NCBI GenBank assembly: GCA_018655275.1
Contig: JABIJZ010000009.1
Location: 62,001-126,000, forward strand
From: Candidatus Peregrinibacteria bacterium
GTDB taxonomy: Bacteria; Patescibacteriota; Gracilibacteria; UBA1369; LOWO2-01-FULL-3
Reading direction: 5' to 3'
DNA: 64,000 bases
Below the pieces are notes generated by a model, which made no database searches, was not told the origin of the DNA, and saw nothing but the letters and a program-made list of their open reading frames with translations. Below are positions 44,976-55,177 of this stretch, piece after piece. A program made the position numbers and the translations under genes. Positions within the stretch are counted from its first letter, which is position 1; every line of letters begins with the position of its first letter.

Positions 44976-45482
44976 ATGGAATTAATAGACAAATTAGGTA
45001 TTGATTTGCAACTCTTGATAGCACAGGTCGTAAATTTCTTTATACTTCTGTTCATCCTCACAAAGCTCGTCTACAAGCCAATACTAAACTTGCTAGATAA
45101 GAGAAAGAAGATGATCGAGAAGAATGTTGAAGATACTCAAAGAATAGAAGAAAGATTAGAGAAACTTGAAGAAGAAAAAACAAAAATCCTTTCTGAGGCC
45201 TCAAGCAAGGCAATGGAAGTGATAGAGGTTGCAAAAAAAGAAGCAGAAGAAGAAAAACAACAAACATTGGCAAACGCCAAAAAAGAAATTTCAAGTCTAG
45301 CTGAAAGGTACCGAAGCCAACTACAAGACGAAAAAGCACAAATGATGAATGAAATAAAAGGAGAATTAGCAGAAATCATCATCAAAAGTAGTGAGAAAAT
45401 CATCAAGAAAGAATTTTCTGGTGACGATCAAAAAAGGCTGGAAGGTGCAATTTCAAAGGAGTTAACATCAATCAAGTACTAG
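44976..45482 (+). CDS. atpF: ATP synthase F0 subunit b
   Basis: 168 aa. One N-terminal membrane helix (LLIAQVVNFFILLFILTKLV), then a long Lys/Glu-rich helix of the peripheral stalk. Follows atpE; gap to atpH contains another stem-loop. Confidence 0.95.
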   Translation: MELIDKLGIDLQLLIAQVVNFFILLFILTKLVYKPILNLLDKRKKMIEKNVEDTQRIEERLEKLEEEKTKILSEASSKAMEVIEVAKKEAEEEKQQTLANAKKEISSLAERYRSQLQDEKAQMMNEIKGELAEIIIKSSEKIIKKEFSGDDQKRLEGAISKELTSIKY

Positions 45483-45511
45483 TCCAAATAGAACACAGTT
45501 CTGCTTTGGAC
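45482..45511 (+). repeat. Hairpin between atpF and atpH
   Basis: GTCCAAA...TTTGGAC with inner AGAAC/GTTCT and a 3-nt loop; strong 12-bp stem. The G of its first base is the G of the atpF TAG stop. Confidence 0.8.
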
Positions 45512-45527
45512 CCTTACATACAAAATT

Positions 45528-45938
45528 ATGAAAGTTTCAACACAAAAATACGCAAAAGCACTTGTCGCGTCTATCAAAGACGAAAAAGACAAGAAGGTTA
45601 TAGATGAGAGAATTCAAAATCTCATCAAAATCTTGGTAAAGAGGAAAGAGACAAAAAGTCTCAAGAGATTCCCAGAAATTTTCAAACAATTATGGATGAG
45701 GGAGAAAGGACAATTAGAAGTTGCCTTAACTCTCCCTTACAAGCCAAACGACAAAGACAAAATGAAACTAGTGAAATTGCTTGGAGACGCACTAAACAAA
45801 GAAGTTATATTGAATATCAATGTTGACGAGGCAGTATTAGGAGGCATGAAATTAGCATTCGGAGAATATGTTATAGACGGAACGGTCGCAAGGACCTTAG
45901 AGCTGTTAAAATCAAACATTTCAAATACTAATAATTAA
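45528..45938 (+). CDS. atpH: ATP synthase F1 subunit delta
   Basis: 136 aa, shorter than the common about 175-180. The C-terminal half DKMKLVKLLGDALNKEVILN, VLGGMKLAFGEYVIDGTVAR is the recognisable part. It connects the stalk to F1. Position between atpF and atpA fits. Confidence 0.9.
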   Translation: MKVSTQKYAKALVASIKDEKDKKVIDERIQNLIKILVKRKETKSLKRFPEIFKQLWMREKGQLEVALTLPYKPNDKDKMKLVKLLGDALNKEVILNINVDEAVLGGMKLAFGEYVIDGTVARTLELLKSNISNTNN

Positions 45939-45950
45939 CACTATTTATAA

Positions 45951-47459
45951 ATGGAAACTAAAGATCAAATTTTAGACTCCCTTAAAGACCAAATTGAGAA
46001 ATTTGCTACTTCAGCAAAAGTTGAAAAGGTCGGGCGTGTCGCCGAAGTAGGTGATGGTATTGCTCGTGTTTTCGGACTTGGAGATGCAGCATCTCAAGAA
46101 ATGATCGAGTTCGCAAGCGGCCAAATGGGAGTGGCTCTAAACTTAGAAGAAGACGGAGTAGGTATTATCGTTTTGGGTGACCAAAAAGGTATTAAAGAAG
46201 GAGACGAAGTAAAAACTACAGGTAAAATTCTATCTGTACCAGTTGGTGAATCAATGATTGGACGTGTTGTAGATCCACTTGGGAATCCAAAAGACGGTAA
46301 AGGCGCAATCAAAGCGAAAGAGACTTATCCAGTAGAAAAAATTGCTCCTCGTGTGATGAAACGTAAATCAGTAAACACTCCAGTTCAAACTGGTATCAAA
46401 GCTATCGACGCGATGATTCCAATCGGACGTGGACAACGTGAGCTTATCATCGGAGACAGACAAACTGGTAAAACAGCGATCGCAATCGACACAATAGTAA
46501 ATCAGAAAGGAAAAGACATGATCTGTATCTACGTAGCTATCGGACAAAAAGAGTCAAAAGTTGCTCGTATCGTAGCTGAATTGGAAAAACACGGAGCAAT
46601 GGAATATACAACTGTAGTAAAAACATCATCTGCCGATCCAGCTTCACTTTCATACATAGCTCCATTTGCAGGATGTGCGATGGGTGAATATTTCTTGGAT
46701 CAAGGAAAAGACGTATTGGTGGTGTATGATGATTTATCAAAACATGCTTGGGCATATCGTGAGGTATCACTTCTCTTGAGAAGACCTCCAGGCCGTGAAG
46801 CATATCCAGGTGACGTATTCTATCTTCACTCAAGACTTCTAGAAAGAGCATGCCGACTAGACGAAAAATACGGAGGAGGTTCATTGACAGCTCTTCCAAT
46901 TATCGAAACTCAAGCTGGTGACGTATCTGCATACATCCCAACAAATGTAATCTCAATTACAGACGGACAAATATTCTTGGAATCAGACCTTTTCTACAAA
47001 GGTATCCGACCTGCGTTGAACATCGGGATCTCAGTATCTCGTGTAGGTTCAGCAGCTCAGATCAAAGCGATGAAAAAAGTAGCAGGAAAGATGAAACTTG
47101 AGCTCGCTCAGTACAGAGAATTGGCTGTGTTCGCGCAGTTTGGTTCAGATCTGGATGAAGCTACAAAGAAAACTTTGAACAAAGGTGACAAACTTACAGA
47201 GATCCTGAAACAAGGACAATTCTCAGCTCTTCCAGTTGAGAAACAGGTTGTAATTCTTTATGCAGGTATCAACGAATATTTGACAGAGACACCTTCAGAA
47301 AAAGTAAAAGAATACGAAGACAAGCTACACACATACTTCGAAGCAAAGCACAAAGACATCTTGAAAGAAATCAAAGAAAAGAAAGAGTTGCCAGAAGAAC
47401 TAGAAAAGAAATTGAAGAAAGCTCTCGAAGACTTCAATAACGAAGTTAAATTTAACTAA
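45951..47459 (+). CDS. atpA: ATP synthase F1 subunit alpha
   Basis: 502 aa. [14 protein letters not shown] (P-loop), [40 protein letters not shown] (family signature) and [20 protein letters not shown]. Non-catalytic nucleotide-binding subunit. Codon use is very G+C-moderate and regular as in highly expressed genes. Confidence 0.98.
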   Translation: METKDQILDSLKDQIEKFATSAKVEKVGRVAEVGDGIARVFGLGDAASQEMIEFASGQMGVALNLEEDGVGIIVLGDQKGIKEGDEVKTTGKILSVPVGESMIGRVVDPLGNPKDGKGAIKAKETYPVEKIAPRVMKRKSVNTPVQTGIKAIDAMIPIGRGQRELIIGDRQTGKTAIAIDTIVNQKGKDMICIYVAIGQKESKVARIVAELEKHGAMEYTTVVKTSSADPASLSYIAPFAGCAMGEYFLDQGKDVLVVYDDLSKHAWAYREVSLLLRRPPGREAYPGDVFYLHSRLLERACRLDEKYGGGSLTALPIIETQAGDVSAYIPTNVISITDGQIFLESDLFYKGIRPALNIGISVSRVGSAAQIKAMKKVAGKMKLELAQYRELAVFAQFGSDLDEATKKTLNKGDKLTEILKQGQFSALPVEKQVVILYAGINEYLTETPSEKVKEYEDKLHTYFEAKHKDILKEIKEKKELPEELEKKLKKALEDFNNEVKFN

Positions 47460-47461
47460 TA

Positions 47462-47475
47462 GACGCAAAAGCGTC
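47462..47475 (+). repeat. Hairpin between atpA and atpG
   Basis: GACGC AAAA GCGTC, in the 31-nt gap. Confidence 0.6.
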
Positions 47476-47490
47476 CACAAACCACAAACT

Positions 47491-48405
47491 ATGGCAGGAT
47501 CTGAAAAAGACATAAAGAGGAAGATCAAATCGATCAACTCCACTCACCAAATCACAAAGGCGATGGAGCTAGTCGCTACTTCAAAAATGAAGAAAGCGGT
47601 TGATGGGGCAGTTAGCCTCCGTTCATACGGATATTTGGCATTCCAAATAATGGCTAAGCTTTCAAAAAAAGCGACAAAGCTCCACGCATACTTCCAAGAA
47701 AGAGAAGTGAAGAATGTGTTAGTGGTTCTATTCACAACAGACAAAGGACTTTGTGGTGGACTCAACACCAACATAGCGAAAAAATTCGTCACACTAGAAA
47801 AACAGCTCGAAGAAAAACACAAGAACGCAAAACTACACTTTGTTGCATCAGGTAAAAAAGGAGCGGAATTCCTTCACAGAATCGGAAAAGAAGTCGACAT
47901 GGTTTTCCCAGCATTCTCAAACAATCCATCTTTCGAAGACATCCTTCCAGTTGCAAAAATCGCATTGAAAGGCTTTGAAAAAGGAGATTACGACAAAGTT
48001 GTACTAGTCTATCCAGATTTCGTATCAACTTTGGTACAAAATCCAGTAGCAAAAACTCTCCTTCCATTTTCATTAGAAACATTCGAAGAAATGATGGAAG
48101 AACTCGGCTCAAAATTCACAGACGTAGCGAAACCTCAAGAGAAAGACCTAGACTACAAGCTCGAGCCATCTCCAAAATATATTTTGGACAACATAGTTCC
48201 ACAATTAACCGAAGTACAATTATATCAAGCAGTATTAGAGGCAACAGCATCAGAACATTCAGCTCGAATGGTGGCGATGCAAAACGCAACAAAAGCGGCA
48301 AACGACATTTTAGACGATTTAGTCTTAACATATAACCAAGCCAGACAAGCATCGATTACAGCAGAAATAGCTGAAATCTCATCTAGTATGGCTGTAATCG
48401 CATAA
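47491..48405 (+). CDS. atpG: ATP synthase F1 subunit gamma
   Basis: 304 aa. Starts MAGSEKDIKRKIKSINSTHQ with ITKAMELVATSKMKKA; FTTDKGLCGGLNTNI and the C-terminal ASEHSARMVAMQNATKAAND are family blocks. Rotor shaft. Followed by a hairpin before atpD. Confidence 0.97.
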   Translation: MAGSEKDIKRKIKSINSTHQITKAMELVATSKMKKAVDGAVSLRSYGYLAFQIMAKLSKKATKLHAYFQEREVKNVLVVLFTTDKGLCGGLNTNIAKKFVTLEKQLEEKHKNAKLHFVASGKKGAEFLHRIGKEVDMVFPAFSNNPSFEDILPVAKIALKGFEKGDYDKVVLVYPDFVSTLVQNPVAKTLLPFSLETFEEMMEELGSKFTDVAKPQEKDLDYKLEPSPKYILDNIVPQLTEVQLYQAVLEATASEHSARMVAMQNATKAANDILDDLVLTYNQARQASITAEIAEISSSMAVIA

Positions 48406-48407
48406 TA

Positions 48408-48437
48408 GTCCAAGAAAGGCAAAGCCGGTTCTTGGAC
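48408..48437 (+). repeat. Hairpin between atpG and atpD (palindromic element family)
   Basis: GTCCAAGAA (48408-48416) and TTCTTGGAC (48429-48437), inner GGC/GCC. Very similar to the element at 44882-44912. Confidence 0.85.
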
Positions 48438-48456
48438 CAAAAAATACAATCAATAA

Positions 48457-49839
<1,383 letters not shown>

Positions 49840-50283
49840 ATGTCACACAAAACAATCGAACTAAAAATCATTACACCAGGAGAAATTCTTTTACGAGAAG
49901 AGGTTGAAGGAGTGTCTTTCCCAACTGTAGAAGGCGAGATCACTATCCTTCCGGAGCATATCCCGATTATAGCGGCGATCAAACCAGGAGAAGTTAAGAT
50001 AAAAAAAGACGGCAAAGAGAGGTTTTTCTCAATAGCAAGAGGAGTCCTAGAAGTAGACGGGAAATCAATTACTCTATTAACAGACGCAGCAGAACGACCA
50101 GATGATATCGACGAAAAACGAGCAGAAGAAGCAAGAAAGAAAGCAAAAGAATTAATGTCAGAGAAACGACGTGGAGAAGAAGGATATGCAGAGGCAGTTG
50201 CACAGCTTGAAAGAGCTATGTCTCGAGTAAGAATTGCAAAGAGAAGGAAAGCACGCGGTCGCTCAACCATTGACTCAAATTAA
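49840..50283 (+). CDS. atpC: ATP synthase F1 subunit epsilon
   Basis: 147 aa. Beta-sandwich EGVSFPTVEGEITILPEHIP plus C-terminal helices (EARKKAKELM, AQLERAMSRVRIAKRR). Starts at the base after the atpD stop and overlaps the next gene start by 1 nt. Confidence 0.95.
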   Translation: MSHKTIELKIITPGEILLREEVEGVSFPTVEGEITILPEHIPIIAAIKPGEVKIKKDGKERFFSIARGVLEVDGKSITLLTDAAERPDDIDEKRAEEARKKAKELMSEKRRGEEGYAEAVAQLERAMSRVRIAKRRKARGRSTIDSN

Positions 50284-50558
50284 TGAGCAAACCAATTGAC
50301 AATAAGGACAATCAAAAAATGTGGTCAGCGTATCAACTAGCGCTGAACCTGGGATTCATGATAGTAATACCGATAATTCTGTTTGGAGTTGGAGGTGTAC
50401 TACTGGATAAATATTTAGACAGTTTCCCAATCTTCGTTTTCATAGGATTTGTCCTCGCAATGACATCAGGCCTGACAGTAGTTTACGTCAAAACAAAAGA
50501 TCTCGTGGTCCAAGGCCTACCACAACCACCCAAACAACCTAAACAAGATAAAAAATAA
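50283..50558 (+). CDS. AtpZ/AtpI-like membrane protein
   Basis: 91 aa with two membrane segments (LGFMIVIPIILFGVGGVLLD, IFVFIGFVLAMTSGLTVVYV) and a Pro/Lys/Gln tail. Typical of the small AtpI/AtpZ partners that help assemble the c-ring or handle ions. Placed between atpC and atpB. Confidence 0.82.
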   Translation: MSKPIDNKDNQKMWSAYQLALNLGFMIVIPIILFGVGGVLLDKYLDSFPIFVFIGFVLAMTSGLTVVYVKTKDLVVQGLPQPPKQPKQDKK

Positions 50559-50560
50559 CA

Positions 50561-51319
50561 ATGGCAGAATTTATACCACCAACATTAGGCTCTGAAACAA
50601 TCTTCCATATCGGAAGTTTCGATGTCAGAAACACGATTATTACATCTGTTATGACTATATTAGTTTTGTTGGTAGTTGGATTAGTTTTGAGAAGAAAAAA
50701 ATACGCACTTGTCCCAGGTGGCTTCCAAAATCTGGTAGAAGCTGTGATGGGAGGTATGTTCGATTTCTTCGATGGGATTATCCTGGACAAGAAAAAAACA
50801 CGAAGATTCTTCCCAATAGTTACGACAATATTCTTATACGTAATCATTTCAAATTGGATGGGATTGCTTCCAGGTTTTGGTAGTATCGGTATCTGGGAAG
50901 TCCATCATGGTCACGAAGTTTTGGTCCCAATTCTCAGATCTACATTTGCAGATGTGAACATGACTTTCGGTTTGGCTATGGTTTCAGTAATCGCAAGTCA
51001 GGTTTTCGGATTTTCAATGCTTGGTTTCAAAGGCTATGCCGGAAAATTCTTCGTAAATCCATTCAAAGATCCAATAGGATGTTTTGTTGGAATCCTTGAG
51101 TTAATTTCCGAGTTCGCAAAGATGATATCATTCACCTTCCGTCTCTTCGGTAATGTATTCGCAGGAGAGGTATTATTGCTCGTTATGACGTTCTTATTGC
51201 CGTATCTGGCACCAATGCCATTCTATGGCCTCGAAATCTTTGTAGGCTTCATACAAGCGCTTGTGTTCGCCTTCTTGACGCTAATCTTCTTCAAGATCGC
51301 GACAGAAGCCCACCATTAA
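50561..51319 (+). CDS. atpB: ATP synthase F0 subunit a
   Basis: 252 aa, about six membrane segments. ISFTFRLFGNVFAGEVLL holds the essential Arg of the proton channel; FVGFIQALVFAFLTLIFFKI is the final helix. It normally heads the operon; here it is the last gene. Confidence 0.95.
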   Translation: MAEFIPPTLGSETIFHIGSFDVRNTIITSVMTILVLLVVGLVLRRKKYALVPGGFQNLVEAVMGGMFDFFDGIILDKKKTRRFFPIVTTIFLYVIISNWMGLLPGFGSIGIWEVHHGHEVLVPILRSTFADVNMTFGLAMVSVIASQVFGFSMLGFKGYAGKFFVNPFKDPIGCFVGILELISEFAKMISFTFRLFGNVFAGEVLLLVMTFLLPYLAPMPFYGLEIFVGFIQALVFAFLTLIFFKIATEAHH

Positions 51320-51343
51320 ATTCAAACCTACTCATTTGCTTTA

Positions 51344-51474
51344 GAGGGTAGCAAGAGAGGTTTTTCAATGTTTTATTCAGCTTTTCGAGCATCATGATGA
51401 TCGAAAACCACTGAGGCATACATGTAGCCGAAGTGGATTTGCTGAATAACATTGAAAAATTAACTTCTACCCTC
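51344..51474. ncRNA. Large fold-back structure after atpB (structured RNA or MITE-like)
   Basis: GAGGGTAG (51344-51351) pairs with CTACCCTC (51467-51474). A 19-bp helix follows: 51361-51381 with 51441-51459, with one 2-nt bulge. At the top are two hairpins: TTTTCGA...TCGAAAA (51382-51388/51401-51407, enclosing CATCATGATG) and CCACT...AGTGG (51408-51412/51432-51436, enclosing GGC..GCC). No gene fits. Starts 24 nt after atpB. An operon 3' element, a separate RNA, or a fold-back element are all possible. Confidence 0.7.
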
Positions 51475-51481
51475 AGAAAAC

Positions 51482-51510
51482 TTGACCAGATCGATTTAAC
51501 CTGCTAATTT
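51482..51510 (+). promoter_or_regulatory. Promoter of the switch-like RNA
   Basis: TTGACC (51482-51487), 17-nt spacer, extended TGC TAATTT (-10 at 51505-51510). Confidence 0.7.
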
Positions 51511-51516
51511 TGCAAA

Positions 51517-51664
51517 CGAAATGCAAAATATTATTTTCCACAACCTGGGTATCAACAGGATTTGGGCGCTATCAGCCCCAAGTTTCGTGGAGAGTAATGC
51601 AGCTTAAACCTTACAGAATAGAACTGAAAAGGAAATAAAGCTCTCCACAAGAAGGAGAGTTTTT
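51517..51664 (+). ncRNA. Switch-like regulatory RNA with terminator and competing anti-terminator
   Basis: Three-way junction closed by CCAC (51538-51541)/GTGG (51587-51590), with hairpins CCTG/CAGG (51544-51547/51556-51559) and TTGGGC/GCCC..AA (51562-51567/51575-51581). A terminator follows: CTCTCC/GGAGAG then TTTTT (51641-51664). The closing strand plus GAG, GTGGAGAG (51587-51594), is fully complementary to CTCTCCAC (51641-51648), so junction and terminator exclude the alternative pairing, as in riboswitches. No known class recognised. Confidence 0.6.
51641..51664 (+). terminator. Rho-independent terminator of the switch-like RNA
   Basis: CTCTCC, 7-nt loop, GGAGAG, five T residues. Confidence 0.85.
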
Positions 51665-51692
51665 AGAAAATGAGCGGTCAGTCCAATGGCGC

Positions 51693-51721
51693 TTGACAAA
51701 ACAAGCGAAAACAGGTATAAA
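51693..51721 (+). promoter_or_regulatory. Promoter of hypothetical gene 51745
   Basis: TTGACA (51693-51698), 17-nt spacer, TATAAA (51716-51721); leader about 17 nt. Thus the gene can be read both from here and by read-through of the upstream RNA. Confidence 0.8.
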
Positions 51722-51744
51722 TACGGAACAGCCTAACCAATATC

Positions 51745-52869
51745 ATGTCTCTAAATCCAGTAACATCCACAGCTAATACATGTCCTCCAGAAAAATCTGT
51801 AGAAATACAGAATACTCTGGTGTATACGCACATGGATGATCTTAGAAGATTACTAGAAGAAGCGGCAACAATTATTGTTTTGATAGGGGATCACTCAGAA
51901 GGGCATAATATGGAAGCTGATCACGAAATACTTTGCGAATTAGCAAGTATCAACCAAAATTTAGCTACAGAGAATGAACCTTCTTTAAACCCTAACACTC
52001 CTGGATTTATAGCCGATCTGGAAACACGTATATTAGCAAAAGCACTTTTAGTGCAAAAATTGGCTTATGAAGTGAGTTACGAAGAGGATTATTATTTTGA
52101 GGATATAGAACCTATTACCTTGCTTTTAACTCAATTAGAAAGGTTAAGAGATAGATTCCTAGCAGTCTCTCGCGAAGAAGATGAGGATGAGAAAGATCCT
52201 CCCCAAACAACAGAATTACCAGCTGTAGAAACAGATGTGGTTGAAAAAAATAAAGGATTGACCGAAAAATTAAATGGATTAATACGTATTTCAAATAATA
52301 CACTTGAATATCTTAAAGTTTCAGAACGTATATACAGCTACAGCTTTGAGGAGTTAGTCGTATTATTGAACGACATAAATAGCTTGCTGGGGCTGGAAGC
52401 TTTTTTCACAAGAACAAGGAAGGAAAAACAGAATAAACACGGAGAAAATGGCCGAAATTCTCTCGATATTATATACAGAAGAGATTTAATACAAACAATA
52501 AAGAATCTTAATTCCGATAGTGAGGTCATTGTCAGAGGACTCATCGGAGATATGGATGAAATATATAAAAAATATCCATTACCACCACAAGGAGCACACG
52601 AATTTGAAGGAGGTGATATTTTAACGCTACTTCAACTTATTAAATTAATAGAAAAAGAATTCGAATTAAAGGGAATCTTTCTCCCAAAACACAACCAACT
52701 ATTAAAAAGTGTTTTGGAAGAACAAGCACGGGCTGTACGCAACAAATTAGAAGATATGCAAATTGCGGGACAGGGGCTCCCCAGAGATTTAAAAGAGCTA
52801 GAAAGACTTCTCAATCAACAAAACGAAGCAACAAAACTAATTTGCCACATAGAAGAAGGCTTTTACTAA
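51745..52869 (+). CDS. Hypothetical protein, 374 aa
   Basis: No family recognised. Largely helical, acidic, with several Leu/Glu-rich blocks (YTHMDDLRRLLEEAATIIVL, GGDILTLLQLIKLIEKEF) and no signal or membrane segment. It has its own strong promoter and lies downstream of the switch-like RNA. Its TAA stop overlaps the convergent nadA stop by 4 nt (CTAA). Confidence 0.7.
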   Translation: MSLNPVTSTANTCPPEKSVEIQNTLVYTHMDDLRRLLEEAATIIVLIGDHSEGHNMEADHEILCELASINQNLATENEPSLNPNTPGFIADLETRILAKALLVQKLAYEVSYEEDYYFEDIEPITLLLTQLERLRDRFLAVSREEDEDEKDPPQTTELPAVETDVVEKNKGLTEKLNGLIRISNNTLEYLKVSERIYSYSFEELVVLLNDINSLLGLEAFFTRTRKEKQNKHGENGRNSLDIIYRRDLIQTIKNLNSDSEVIVRGLIGDMDEIYKKYPLPPQGAHEFEGGDILTLLQLIKLIEKEFELKGIFLPKHNQLLKSVLEEQARAVRNKLEDMQIAGQGLPRDLKELERLLNQQNEATKLICHIEEGFY

Positions 52870-53777
52870 AACTTCATCATCTCATCGATAGCGCTCTTCG
52901 CTTTTCGTGCAACTTCAGGATCGACATCGATCACATGTTTCATATCGCGCAACGATTCATAAAGATTGTGAAGGTCGATTTCTTTCATATATTTACACTC
53001 AGCCAACCCTGTCGCAGGGATAAATTTTTTGTCAGGAAACTCTTCACGCAAACGATGAAGCAGTCCAACCTCAGTTCCAATAATGAAAGTCTCACTACCC
53101 GACTCACGAACAAAATCTGACATACCAGACGTTGATTTCACAGAATCAGACAAACGCGTAACAGTACAAGCACACTCAGGATGAGTTATGATCTTCGCGC
53201 TGGGATGTTTCATTTTCAACCTCTCAATATATTCCGGCAAAATCTTCATATGCACCGGGCAATACCCGTTCCATGCAATTATTTTTTTCGACACACCTTT
53301 CTTGCGAAGCTCTTCTTCCACATGAGCAGACAGATATTTATCAGGCACCATGATCACCTCGTCTGCATCAATATTCTCCACAACTCGCACAGCATTTGCA
53401 GAAGTACAACACGCATCACTCTCCGCCTTAACCTCGGCGGTTGAATTTACATAACAAACAACTTTAGCGCCAGGATGCTCAGTCTTGAATTCACGCAATT
53501 GCGGAGCTGTGATCATATCGGCAAGCCCACATCCAGCATCCAAACTCGGCAACAATACAGTTTTTTCGGGAGCAAGAATCTTGGCAGTCTCAGCCATGAA
53601 ATGCACTCCACAAAACACAATCACCGACTCAGAAACCTCAGCAGCCTTGCGGCTCAGCTCCAAAGAATCTCCAACAAAATCAGCTATATCCTGAATATCC
53701 CCATCTTGATAATTATGCGCCAAAATCACGGCATCACGCTCTTTTTTTAACTTCAAAATTTCTGCAACTAAATCCAT
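52866..53777 (-). CDS. nadA: Quinolinate synthase NadA
   Basis: Condenses iminoaspartate with DHAP to quinolinate in NAD synthesis. 303 aa. AHNYQDGDIQDIADFVGDSL, VFCGVHFMAETAKIL, DAGCGLADM, VVCYVNSTAEVKAESDACCT, HPECACTV and GLAECKYMKEID; Cys residues in the third to last of these blocks are the expected 4Fe-4S ligands. No nadB or nadC is nearby, so how iminoaspartate is supplied is unclear. Confidence 0.96.
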   Translation of the reverse strand: MDLVAEILKLKKERDAVILAHNYQDGDIQDIADFVGDSLELSRKAAEVSESVIVFCGVHFMAETAKILAPEKTVLLPSLDAGCGLADMITAPQLREFKTEHPGAKVVCYVNSTAEVKAESDACCTSANAVRVVENIDADEVIMVPDKYLSAHVEEELRKKGVSKKIIAWNGYCPVHMKILPEYIERLKMKHPSAKIITHPECACTVTRLSDSVKSTSGMSDFVRESGSETFIIGTEVGLLHRLREEFPDKKFIPATGLAECKYMKEIDLHNLYESLRDMKHVIDVDPEVARKAKSAIDEMMKF

Positions 53778-53782
53778 AAAAC

Positions 53783-54859
53783 TTAGTTAATAAATCCACC
53801 CCCAAGACATTGCTGCCCCTTATAAAATACCGCAACCTGTCCTTTAGTGACAGCCCTTTGTGACTTATCAAACTCCAAGGAATATTGCGGCTTTGAATTT
53901 TCAGCAGAACCACCAGCTACACGCAACCGCGCTCGCGACAATTCCTGCTGATAACGAACTTTCGCCATTACTTTAAACCCACGAAGAGGCCGAACACCAG
54001 AAACAAAATTAACCCCACGCAGCTCAACAACATTGGTAAACAACGCAGAACTTCCAGAGTCTTTTGTTACAACAACCTCACGTTTCCCAGGCCTGATCTC
54101 ACTTACAAAATACGGACCATTCGGAATATCGATCCTCTTCCTTTGCCCAATAGTATAAAAATGCACACCCTGATGTTTCCCCAAAACTTCCCCATCCTCG
54201 CTGACCAAATCCCCAGGCTTGTGAGGGATTCTCTGAGCAATAAAGTTTTGTTTAAATTTCTCACTAACAAAACACAAATCCTGACTCTCTTTTTTCGAAA
54301 CCAAAAAATCTAAGCCTTCCTCTTCCGCCAAACGATAAATCTCATCTTTCAAAAAGCCTCCGACAGGAAACAAAATCCGCGCCAACCATTTCTGCGGCAA
54401 CAAACACAAATAATAACTCTGATCCTTCGTCTTGTCCCGACCCTTGAGAAGCTCATACTGCCCATCCGACCCCCTCCGAACACGAGCATAATGCCCAGTC
54501 GCCACAAACTCAGCTCCCAGCTTCCGCGCAAACTTCAACAGCTCATCAAACTTCAAATTTTTATTACAATAAACACAAGGATTTGGAGTTCGCCCACAAC
54601 CAAGCTCATCGATAAAATAACCAATTACCTCATCGTTGAATTCGCCAGTGACATCCAAAACATGATGGGGGATATCAAAACGCCGACACACCTCCTTCGC
54701 ATGTTGCTGCGCTTCAATATCACAACACCGACTGCCTTGAACCAATTTCATCGTAACACCAATAACTTCATAGCCTTCTTTTCTCAAAAGCACGGCAGCC
54801 AGAGACGAATCCACGCCTCCAGACATTGCGACAACTACTTTTCCTTTTTTCTCAGCCAT
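53783..54859 (-). CDS. mnmA: tRNA-specific 2-thiouridylase MnmA
   Basis: Thiolates U34 of Lys, Glu and Gln tRNAs. 358 aa from the ATG at 54859. PP-loop VVAMSGGVDSSLAAVLL (about 8-24), GRTPNPCVYCNKNLKFDELL with the catalytic Cys, ATGHYARV, KDQSYYLCLL, and a second catalytic Cys in SQDLCFV. Starts 6 nt before nadA begins; likely same transcript. Confidence 0.96.
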   Translation of the reverse strand: MAEKKGKVVVAMSGGVDSSLAAVLLRKEGYEVIGVTMKLVQGSRCCDIEAQQHAKEVCRRFDIPHHVLDVTGEFNDEVIGYFIDELGCGRTPNPCVYCNKNLKFDELLKFARKLGAEFVATGHYARVRRGSDGQYELLKGRDKTKDQSYYLCLLPQKWLARILFPVGGFLKDEIYRLAEEEGLDFLVSKKESQDLCFVSEKFKQNFIAQRIPHKPGDLVSEDGEVLGKHQGVHFYTIGQRKRIDIPNGPYFVSEIRPGKREVVVTKDSGSSALFTNVVELRGVNFVSGVRPLRGFKVMAKVRYQQELSRARLRVAGGSAENSKPQYSLEFDKSQRAVTKGQVAVFYKGQQCLGGGFIN

Positions 54860-54939
54860 TTGAACTTGGTTTAAAGCCCGGACACTATAGCAAAAAACAC
54901 CTGGAAATGCTAAGATCAAAACACAATAAATCCCTCAAA

Positions 54940-55173
54940 ATGAAAATCATAAAACTCCTCATAGTGACAGGCATCACGGCCATCGTAATGACCACAATAG
55001 TGGCTTTAACTGCCTGCACGAACAACACCATCACAGAAGAAGACATCGCTCGCGGATGGTACACGGCTCAAGAAGACGAAAAGAAAATCGACACCCCAGA
55101 CAATTGGATCTGGATAGAAGACGGTGAAAACTCAAAATGGATAGAGTCAGTCACAGAAATGATGGACTATTAG
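54940..55173 (+). CDS. Small lipoprotein, hypothetical
   Basis: 77 aa from the ATG at 54940. Signal peptide MKIIKLLIVTGITAIVMTTI then VALTAC, a good lipobox (LTAC) with Cys about residue 26. Acidic, Trp-containing remainder (DNWIWIEDGENSKWIESV). No family recognised. Confidence 0.72.
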   Translation: MKIIKLLIVTGITAIVMTTIVALTACTNNTITEEDIARGWYTAQEDEKKIDTPDNWIWIEDGENSKWIESVTEMMDY

Positions 55174-55177
55174 ACTA

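Noticed and set aside
51513-51608. tmRNA-like tag: GCAAACGAA... frame reading ANE...SNAA then stop
   Set aside because: A tag-like frame begins with GCA-AAC and ends in Ala-Ala-stop, but there is no tRNA-like acceptor domain (no GG..TTCGA/TTCAANTCC pair or CCA end) around it. Coincidence is the better reading.
53783-54919. mnmA from the upstream ATG at 54919
   Set aside because: That adds a hydrophobic leader (ILAFPGVFCYSVRALNQVQ) not found in MnmA; the ATG at 54859 gives the normal start.
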